This document shows, one piece after another, positions 13,325 to 19,290 of a stretch of 24,570 nucleotides of DNA. Every line of letters starts with the position of its first letter. The stretch's first letter is position 1. The notes under the pieces are model-generated. The model was given only the letters and a program-made list of their open reading frames with translations, did no database searches and was not told the origin of the DNA. The DNA is from a virus, in the IMG/VR virus record IMGVR_UViG_3300044729_001201, positions 1 through 24,570 of that record; one strand, given 5' to 3'. Position numbers and translations under genes: made by a program.

Positions 13325-14047
13325 TTATACGAAAAAATCGAGGAGACCCTCCAGCCTGATGGTGTGATTCTTACCACACTTCTTACAGACTAATTCATTT
13401 TCAAATTTCAAAATAGGCATGTCAAGAAAAAACTTTTTAATCTTTCGATATTGTTCAGTTGTTAAGTTATTCACAAACTCATCAAACTCACCTTGCTGCA
13501 TTTCATCAATTCTATAAACCTGATTCTCATCAAAAAGATATTCTGTACATTGTTTAAGAATCTCAGTCGGTGCATCTTTTGAATTCAGCTTCTCAATCAA
13601 TACTTTCGAAACACTGATTGTCGGATAATTCAATTTAATACCAACGCCATTTGATAACTGAATCATATTCTGGACTGGCTTGTGATCAATTGCTACTTGT
13701 AGCAAGTCCACATTCATCTCCATACGACCTTTACATCTCTTGTTCTCTGCAACGACGTTTTCGCAAACGTATTCTAGAGTCACAACTTCGCCGATTGATC
13801 TTGCTCTTAAATTTAAGAACAAATACTCAATCTCATATAAAGGTAATGATTCAACATCAATATCTTCTAACACACAATTCTTCACAATTTGCTTAATGGC
13901 ATCTAAACTTGTTTCATAATCTTTTGACTCAAGTGCCATTAAAAGAATCTTTTCTTCTTTCACCACGAATGGTCTAAAAGTAATTTCTTTATCTAATGAC
14001 TCAATTCTAAGTTTATATGTCGGCAAATCAATTTTTGGTATAGCCAT
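13325..14047 (-). CDS. 26: gp26-like baseplate hub/assembly protein
   Basis: 240 aa with GGAGTG ahead of its ATG. The N-terminus IDLPTYKLRIESLDKEITFR, then PFVVKEEKILLMALES, matches the T4_baseplate family (Pfam PF12322, gp26 in T4-like cyanophages). Later, IKLNYPTISV and EYLFDENQVYRIDEMQQGEF are also typical. A C-terminal LVCKKCGKNHTIRL, with Cys spacing like half a zinc ribbon, pairs with an earlier Cys-bearing segment (YVCENVVAENKRCKG). In T4, gp26 is needed for hub assembly. Gene order next to a chaperone-like ORF suggests it may be an assembly chaperone rather than a stable part. Confidence 0.8.
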   Translation of the reverse strand: MAIPKIDLPTYKLRIESLDKEITFRPFVVKEEKILLMALESKDYETSLDAIKQIVKNCVLEDIDVESLPLYEIEYLFLNLRARSIGEVVTLEYVCENVVAENKRCKGRMEMNVDLLQVAIDHKPVQNMIQLSNGVGIKLNYPTISVSKVLIEKLNSKDAPTEILKQCTEYLFDENQVYRIDEMQQGEFDEFVNNLTTEQYRKIKKFFLDMPILKFENELVCKKCGKNHTIRLEGLLDFFV

Positions 14048-14065
14048 AATTCACTCCATAAGTTA

Positions 14066-14851
14066 TCAGCCACCTCGTCTTCTTCTTCCAGTGACGTCAA
14101 TACTTTCTAATATTTCGGTTTCTCTTCTAGTTCCTCTCACATCAATACTTTCTAAGACTTCACTTCCATCTCCACGTCGTCTTCTTCCATTCACATCAAT
14201 GCTATCTAAGACTTCTCTATCGCGGCGATTTCCAACAACATCAATGCTCTCTAAAACTTCTGGCGCATCATCATCACTTCTCTCATATGCGTCAGCATTC
14301 AAACTTCTCCAGTAACGATATGAGAATGTGGCGTCAAGTCTAATTGGTTCTTGTTCTGCCCACGATCCTTTGATTTCACCAAGATTAATTGGAAACACTT
14401 CGTAAAGTCTCATGCCATATGAGACTCGATTACCATCCTCAGAAATTTGAAGAATGTCTATTTCTCCAATGTAATCATCGCGATATCTAAAATCGTATTT
14501 GTTTTCTTTTGGGTTTACAAAGTTTAGCCATGCGTCGAAGAACATTTTCTGACGCATGTCATCATCCACAATAAATGAAATCGTTACATCTTTGTAATCG
14601 CTGCGAACTGGAACGTTCATCGGTGGACCACCATAGTATAAGTCGGTGGTCAATAGTTCTTGTCCAGGATAACTTACAGACTCTGCATAATAAGTAAGAT
14701 AGTTATCCTTTTCTTTATAATTCAGAATCTCAACAAGCTCTGCTGGCGGCTTGATATTGATGGCAATTCGATTGAGTCTTGAGAAGCCACTCTTTCTGGC
14801 TTGAGAAAGGAAGTTGCTGATGTTCAGCGTTCTTTGCGGATTTATTGCCAT
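14066..14851 (-). CDS. 54: gp54/gp19-like tail-tube initiator with ESIDV tail
   Basis: 261 aa; start overlaps the upstream stop (TAATG). Residues 1-190 look like a tail-tube-fold protein: YAESVSYPGQELLTTDLYYG, NVPVRSDYKDVTISFIVDDD, FFDAWLNFVNP, YGMRLYEVFPINLGEI. Such features fit T4 gp54 (tube initiator) or gp19 (tube); baseplate neighbours favour gp54. Residues about 197-261 are an added tail of four ESIDV repeats (EVLESIDVVGNRR, EVLDSIDVNGRRRR, EVLESIDVRGTRR, EILESIDVTGRRRR) running to the C-terminus. I know of no such tail in T4 gp54. Being Arg-rich and flexible, it may bind DNA, a partner or the host surface. Confidence 0.75.
   Translation of the reverse strand: MAINPQRTLNISNFLSQARKSGFSRLNRIAINIKPPAELVEILNYKEKDNYLTYYAESVSYPGQELLTTDLYYGGPPMNVPVRSDYKDVTISFIVDDDMRQKMFFDAWLNFVNPKENKYDFRYRDDYIGEIDILQISEDGNRVSYGMRLYEVFPINLGEIKGSWAEQEPIRLDATFSYRYWRSLNADAYERSDDDAPEVLESIDVVGNRRDREVLDSIDVNGRRRRGDGSEVLESIDVRGTRRETEILESIDVTGRRRRGG
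14069..14270 (-). repeat. Four ESIDV peptide repeats at the gp54 C-terminus
   Basis: Units of 15-18 residues with the core E-[VI]-L-[ED]-S-I-D-V-x-G-x-R-R and spacers of Arg, Gly and Asp. The codons of the copies are similar, so the units may have spread by duplication. The copy at 14238-14262 is 23/25 identical (inverted) to 15860-15884 in gp48. Confidence 0.92.
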
Positions 14852-15399
14852 TAAGCGTAGCTCCTCATGTTTTGTACAGGAAGAAATATTGCTGTTTCCC
14901 AGTTATTCGGCTCAATATAAATTAACGGGGAAACCATTTGATCGTACAAATATCTTCGCATACAGTCCTGAACAGCGGAGAATCTACTCATATTTTTCAA
15001 TAGATCGTATGAGAGATTAAATCTTGTAGAATCGTCATATTTATCGTTGTTTAAGAAGATTGTTAGTCCATCCAGCATTGTCATTCGCATTCCTGGATTT
15101 AAGAAATGGAAATTGATTCCAGTGAATCCATCACCTGTTACTGTCGTTGGAATCACTAATGGAAACTCATCCCACTGTGGAAGTCGCTCTTTGGTTAGAG
15201 GATCATATCGAAACATGAACATACGACCAACTGCAGCAAACGGAGTGACGCGCTTCGGATCGTTTAAGACGTTTGAACGATTTGTTGGGATCTTTGTTTT
15301 AGCAATCTGTTGTTGGATGAACGCTTTTGCTTCTTCAGTTCGGGCTTTGATACCCTTCTTCGCCATCTCTCTCGTAATTTTTTCGAGTAATGCTGCCAT
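14851..15399 (-). CDS. Conserved structural-type protein, unknown function, 182 aa
   Basis: Start overlaps the stop of gp4. The product has a helical N-terminus (KGIKARTEEAKAFIQQQIAK) and a conserved-looking core: GRMFMFRYDPLTKERLPQWD, EFPLVIP, GFTGINFHFLNPGMRMTMLD, DDSTRFNLSYDLL, and a C-terminal WETAIFLPVQNMR. I recall a similar protein near neck and baseplate genes in T4-like aquatic phages but cannot name it. Its position between gp4 and gp54 suggests a neck, head-completion or baseplate role. Confidence 0.65.
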   Translation of the reverse strand: MAALLEKITREMAKKGIKARTEEAKAFIQQQIAKTKIPTNRSNVLNDPKRVTPFAAVGRMFMFRYDPLTKERLPQWDEFPLVIPTTVTGDGFTGINFHFLNPGMRMTMLDGLTIFLNNDKYDDSTRFNLSYDLLKNMSRFSAVQDCMRRYLYDQMVSPLIYIEPNNWETAIFLPVQNMRSYA

Positions 15400-15833
15400 T
15401 AGATTCCTAGATGGTCCTCTGTGATTACGTTAAACTTCCAATTTCTATCTTTACAATACTCTGCGGCGGCTTTCCATTTAGCCTCATTTACACCCCAGTT
15501 TGCGACTTCTTGGATATACTGTCTGGTGACTCGACTCTTCATTTTAGGAGGGGCTGCTTGACTCTTTGGTTTAACTTCTAGAATCAGACTTTCTTCAATG
15601 CCTTGTCTATTCTTAACTTTGACAAAGAAGTCTGGGAAATAACGATGCCATCTTCCGTCCACAGGCGATAAATATGGAATAATAATCTCTTCATTTGACC
15701 ATCCAATTACGTTCGGGTTTTCATCCAAGTGCACCATTACTCGGCGCTCCCACAACGATCTATACCAGATGTTCTTATGGTCACCTAAATATTTACTGAG
15801 GTTTTTTGGACTAAATTTTCCGCTATAAGCCAT
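15399..15833 (-). CDS. 4: gp4 head completion protein
   Basis: 144 aa from the ATG at 15833; a TTG one codon upstream is not needed. The pattern NIWYRSLWERRVMVHLDENP, VIGWSNEEIIIPYLSPVDGR, RYFPDFFVKV, LILEVKPKSQ, RVTRQYI and the end NWKFNVITEDHL matches gp4/head-completion proteins of T4-like phages, which have a TnsA/endonuclease-like fold. The motif Glu (LWERR), Asp (YFPDFF) and Glu-x-Lys (EVKPK) is the PD-(D/E)XK signature, so nuclease activity at the head vertex is possible. T4 gp4 (with gp50/gp65) is required before tail joining. It is the first gene of the minus operon. Confidence 0.85.
   Translation of the reverse strand: MAYSGKFSPKNLSKYLGDHKNIWYRSLWERRVMVHLDENPNVIGWSNEEIIIPYLSPVDGRWHRYFPDFFVKVKNRQGIEESLILEVKPKSQAAPPKMKSRVTRQYIQEVANWGVNEAKWKAAAEYCKDRNWKFNVITEDHLGI
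15667..15674 (+). promoter_or_regulatory. Candidate plus-strand late box GATAAATA
   Basis: NATAAATA match antisense within gp4; a second weaker box, CCTAAATA, lies at 15784-15791. The gap between the divergent genes is only 22 bases, so a late promoter for gp48 would have to lie in this antisense DNA. Short motif, low certainty. Confidence 0.25.
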
Positions 15834-15837
15834 CAAT

Positions 15838-15845
15838 TATTTATA
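15838..15845 (-). promoter_or_regulatory. T4-late-like TATAAATA on the minus strand
   Basis: Exact late octamer reading toward gp4, only four bases before its ATG. Transcription would begin about at the start codon, implying a leaderless message, or the box may be chance. It fills most of the 22-base divergent gap. Confidence 0.4.
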
Positions 15846-15855
15846 GGAAATTTCA

Positions 15856-17058
15856 ATGGCAGAAGTATTAGAGAGCATCGATGTATCAGGAAATAGACCT
15901 GGTGTTGATAGAAGAGGCGATGAAGTCCTTTCAGATATTTCTGTTGAGGGTCGTCGACAAGGTGGAAACGGTCCAATTGATGGAGAGAGACTAGAAGGTA
16001 TTGATGTGGTTGGTCGCTCTAGAAGAAAAGGTGAATCAAAAAATCTATTTTATCCAGAAAGACTTAATGATGCAAAATCAGACATTAAGAATGCAATTCG
16101 CTTCACGATTTATTCTCAAACAAGATCTTATCAAGACGATCCAGGCGATACGCCTTATCTCAGAGAAGTTCCAGATCAATACATCGGTGGAGCAAGAACT
16201 TTCCCAATCAGCGTTGGTGGATTTGCAACCGCATTCGGTTTGAGGAGCAGCCTATCAGGAATTTTCGGTGCTGGAGGTGTCGGCAGTTTGGTTGAAGATT
16301 TGGCAGGTATTGCCACAACTGGTCTTGACTATTTCACTGGCGGCGAAAGAACGAATTACGGCAGAAGAACTCTGCAATTAGATAGCAGCGTGACTCTTTA
16401 CATGCCTGATACGATGGTGAATCAAGACAAGCACGACTATCAGCCAATTTCAATCAACCAAGCTGCTGGTAGAGCAGGACTTTACACTGCAGGATTCCCA
16501 GTTGCGGTGGGCGGCACAGGTTCTCCATTGGGCAGAACAGAAGTGCTTGCTGAACTAGCAGGAAGAGCGGGTATCTTCGGAACACGTTCCACTGAAGCAG
16601 TATTGGCTGGATTGGGTTATGCATTAAATCCGATGCTTGAAATGTCATTCGGTGGAACACAACCAAGAGCGTTTATGTTCCAGTTTAGATTTGCACCAAG
16701 AAATTATAAAGAAGCAGAAGAAGTCTTGAAGATTATTAAAACACTCCGCTTTCACTCTCATTCAGAAAGCACAGGTGGCAATCTTGATCCGATCACACAG
16801 GGTAGTGGAACACGCTATTTGATTCCACCAAATCACTTTGAAATTCAATTCCTCCGCAAAGTGAACAATCGCTTTGAGGAAAATCTTGCGATGCCAAGAA
16901 TCACGACTTGTATGTTAGCATCTATCAATACTAATTACGCTGCGCAGCTTGATACGTTTGCGACATTCAGAGATGGCAAGCCAGTTTCCATCAGCCTTGA
17001 TCTAGAATTCGTTGAAAGCGTCATTCTTACTAAAAACGATATTAAGAAGGGATACTAA
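15856..17058 (+). CDS. 48: gp48-like baseplate tube cap with N-terminal ESIDV repeats
   Basis: 400 aa; AGGAA lies 6 bases before ATG 15856. Residues 2-58 carry three ESIDV-type repeats (EVLESIDVSGNR, EVLSDISVEGRR, ERLEGIDVVGRSRR). The rest resembles gp48: SSVTLYMPDTMVNQDKHDYQ, a long Gly/Ala-rich stretch, ALNPMLEMSFGGTQPRAFMF, QFRFAPRNYKEAEEVLKIIK, LRFHSH, and RYLIPPNHFEIQF with a beta-rich C-terminus. In T4, gp48 sits between the hub and the first gp54/gp19 ring. The repeat-bearing head is an addition, mirrored by the tail of gp54 on the opposite strand. Confidence 0.78.
   Translation: MAEVLESIDVSGNRPGVDRRGDEVLSDISVEGRRQGGNGPIDGERLEGIDVVGRSRRKGESKNLFYPERLNDAKSDIKNAIRFTIYSQTRSYQDDPGDTPYLREVPDQYIGGARTFPISVGGFATAFGLRSSLSGIFGAGGVGSLVEDLAGIATTGLDYFTGGERTNYGRRTLQLDSSVTLYMPDTMVNQDKHDYQPISINQAAGRAGLYTAGFPVAVGGTGSPLGRTEVLAELAGRAGIFGTRSTEAVLAGLGYALNPMLEMSFGGTQPRAFMFQFRFAPRNYKEAEEVLKIIKTLRFHSHSESTGGNLDPITQGSGTRYLIPPNHFEIQFLRKVNNRFEENLAMPRITTCMLASINTNYAAQLDTFATFRDGKPVSISLDLEFVESVILTKNDIKKGY
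15859..16030 (+). repeat. Three ESIDV peptide repeats at the gp48 N-terminus
   Basis: Begins one codon after the start. The first unit (EVLESIDVSGNRP) is nearly identical to gp54 units, the second (EVLSDISVEGRR) is shuffled, and the third (ERLEGIDVVGRSRR) is diverged, so decay increases away from the N-terminus. Spacers are rich in Gly, Asp and Arg. Confidence 0.9.
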
Positions 17059-17960
17059 TGGCTTATTTCTCAAAATTTCCAAAAGTATTATATTCCGTAA
17101 ACAAGGAAGGCAGCGACGCAAAGATCGTTCCAGATATTCTTTCGCGAGTAAAATTTCTAGATTCTGTCATCTCAAATCAAAATCTATTTTTCAAATATGA
17201 GATTAAGGGTGGAGAAACTCCTGAGCAGATTGCAAACAGAGTTTATGGGAATCCAGAGAAGCATTGGATTATTCTTCTCGTTAACCAAATAATTGATCCA
17301 CAATTTAACTGGGCATTGGGTCCATATGAATTTGACAAATACATCAAACAAAAGTATGCTTCATTGAACGTCAGTTTGAGTACGACTGAAACATATCCTA
17401 CAGGTTATACAGTTGGCGAAGTTGTTTATCAAGGTTCGACATATGATAAATCAACAGCTGAAGCAACGGTTGTAGCCTATAACTCTGGCACAAAAACATT
17501 ACAAGTTAAATTTGCATCTGAAATTCTTGCAAATGGTAGTAATATCACTGGTGTTAGTTCAGCTCAAACTCATACCATCGTTGCAATCACAAACAATCAA
17601 GATGGATACCAGTGGGCTTCTAATACGACCAGTCACTACGAAGCAACTGAAGTAAGAAAGAATTCTGACGATGCAACTACTGAAACGAAGAAATATAGAG
17701 TTACTTCGAGTGGTTACAACTATTCAACAGGAAGCGTCATATCTATCAATACCAATACATCATATTCAAACACATACAACGTTGTAAGTTCAGTAAACGG
17801 AAGCAACATTCAATATACTGTCGCGACAACGATTGCTCCAGTTTCATATTATGACTATGAAGTTGAACTAAACGAAAACAGAAGAAAGATTGTTGTTCCA
17901 AAGTCCTCAGTCATAGCCGCAATTGAAACTCAGTTTGCTTCACTAATGCTGGCTCCATAA
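17058..17960 (+). CDS. 53: gp53 baseplate wedge protein
   Basis: 300 aa; start overlaps the gp48 stop. Residues 1-110 match the gp53 family (PF11246): AYFSKFPKVLYSVNKEGS, KYEIKGGETPEQIANRVYGN, EKHWIILLVNQIIDPQFNWA, and YEFDKYIKQKY. The last 40 residues (YYDYEVELNENRRKIVVPKS) match the family end. Between them about 130 residues of beta-rich Ser/Thr/Asn/Tyr sequence (VGEVVYQGSTYDKSTAEATV) form an insertion not in T4 gp53 (196 aa), probably a surface domain. gp53 joins wedges around the hub. Confidence 0.88.
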   Translation: MAYFSKFPKVLYSVNKEGSDAKIVPDILSRVKFLDSVISNQNLFFKYEIKGGETPEQIANRVYGNPEKHWIILLVNQIIDPQFNWALGPYEFDKYIKQKYASLNVSLSTTETYPTGYTVGEVVYQGSTYDKSTAEATVVAYNSGTKTLQVKFASEILANGSNITGVSSAQTHTIVAITNNQDGYQWASNTTSHYEATEVRKNSDDATTETKKYRVTSSGYNYSTGSVISINTNTSYSNTYNVVSSVNGSNIQYTVATTIAPVSYYDYEVELNENRRKIVVPKSSVIAAIETQFASLMLAP

Positions 17961-17961
17961 C

Positions 17962-19290
17962 ATGAAAGATGCAAATTCGGGTGGTAGAACTTCTGGCGAA
18001 GGTTCGTTTTCACCGTATGATTATTCGCTTTTAGAATTAAAACTTATCAATGCTTTTGGAACTAACATTGATATTGATTTAATCTATGGCGAAATTAATC
18101 TTTACGAAGATTTATTCAGCAATGTGATCAACGGCGATATTCTTCTCACTGACTCGAATAATCTTTTCAATCTATTGAACATGCATGGAAACGAATTTAT
18201 TTCGTTATCGTTTAGCACTCCAGGAATGGCGCGATACCAGAAGATCTTTAGAATTTTTAAAATTAGCGATTATAGTTTGCGTGGAACATCAAACGCGACC
18301 TTCAAGATTCATTTCTGCTCTGAAGAATTTCTATTGAATCAACAGTATTATATTTCTAGATCATTTAAGGAAACAAGATTATCCGACGTTGTTAAGATTA
18401 TTGCTAGAAACATATTAAAGATTCCAGAAACAAAATTACCAAATGAATTAATCGAAGAATCAGCCCTATTATTAAATCCTGAAAAGAATCCATTAATTGT
18501 TCCTAATTTAAAACCATTCGAAGCAATTAATTGGATTTCTTCGTTTGCATTGAGTAAGTTAGATTTATCTCCAGGGTTTTTCTTTTTCGAGACCATTAAT
18601 GGATACTCATTTAAATCCTTGAGCACTCTATACAATGCACCCATAAAGAAAACGATTTCATACTCTCCAAAGAATGACGACTTCTTTGAGTCGGTTGGTT
18701 CCAAACACGACAAATTAGATGAAATGGAATTCAAACAAGTGTTTGATGTTCTTGATAGCATCAACAACGGTGCATATGCCTCTGAATTACTCAAACTCGA
18801 TGTAATGAATCGCACAACTGAGTTTGAACAGTTTGGATCAAATAGATCTACTATTAAAACACTAAATGATTATCTGCCGTTCAATTATGCTAAAAATAGA
18901 TTAGGGAACTCGTTGAATCAGGCTTCGGCATATGTCAAGATGTTTCCAAAATTCCAGGACAACCTAGCAAGTCAGTGGTTGTTGATGCGCGCAGCAAGAA
19001 TTGCATTGCTCAACAGCACTCGACTTCACATTGATATTCCTGGCGATAGTTCGATCTCTGTTGGTGATATTGTCAATGTGAAGATTCCAAAGAATGACGC
19101 ACAAACAGATTCGAATAACATTACATTAGACCCAATCATGTCTGGCAAATATCTTATCACTGGATTGAGACATCAATTAGTTGATGATAAATATTTTTGC
19201 CATGCACAGTTGTGCAAAGACTCAATGAACTTAAATCTCAATTATAGCCCACCATTTAATTCTGGTTGGAATTTGGCAATTAACTCATGA
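17962..19290 (+). CDS. 27: gp27-like baseplate hub protein
   Basis: 442 aa, one base after gp53. Features fit the gp27/gpD-type hub: LYEDLFSNVINGDILLTDSN, then FKIHFCSEEFLLNQQYYISR, RLSDVVKIIARNILKIP, KPFEAINWISSFALS, FFFFETINGYSFKSLSTLY, and a C-terminal LHIDIPGDSSISVGDIVNVK with GKYLITGLRHQLVDDKYFCH. These are the hallmarks of phage hub rings that hold the central spike. It immediately precedes gp5 with an ATGA overlap, as expected for interacting hub partners. The gp27 symbol is by structure and position rather than close similarity. Confidence 0.75.
   Translation: MKDANSGGRTSGEGSFSPYDYSLLELKLINAFGTNIDIDLIYGEINLYEDLFSNVINGDILLTDSNNLFNLLNMHGNEFISLSFSTPGMARYQKIFRIFKISDYSLRGTSNATFKIHFCSEEFLLNQQYYISRSFKETRLSDVVKIIARNILKIPETKLPNELIEESALLLNPEKNPLIVPNLKPFEAINWISSFALSKLDLSPGFFFFETINGYSFKSLSTLYNAPIKKTISYSPKNDDFFESVGSKHDKLDEMEFKQVFDVLDSINNGAYASELLKLDVMNRTTEFEQFGSNRSTIKTLNDYLPFNYAKNRLGNSLNQASAYVKMFPKFQDNLASQWLLMRAARIALLNSTRLHIDIPGDSSISVGDIVNVKIPKNDAQTDSNNITLDPIMSGKYLITGLRHQLVDDKYFCHAQLCKDSMNLNLNYSPPFNSGWNLAINS

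Noticed and set aside
15028-15045. GATAAATA on the minus strand within the 182-aa gene
   Set aside because: Lies inside coding sequence far from a start; treated as a chance match in A+T-rich DNA.
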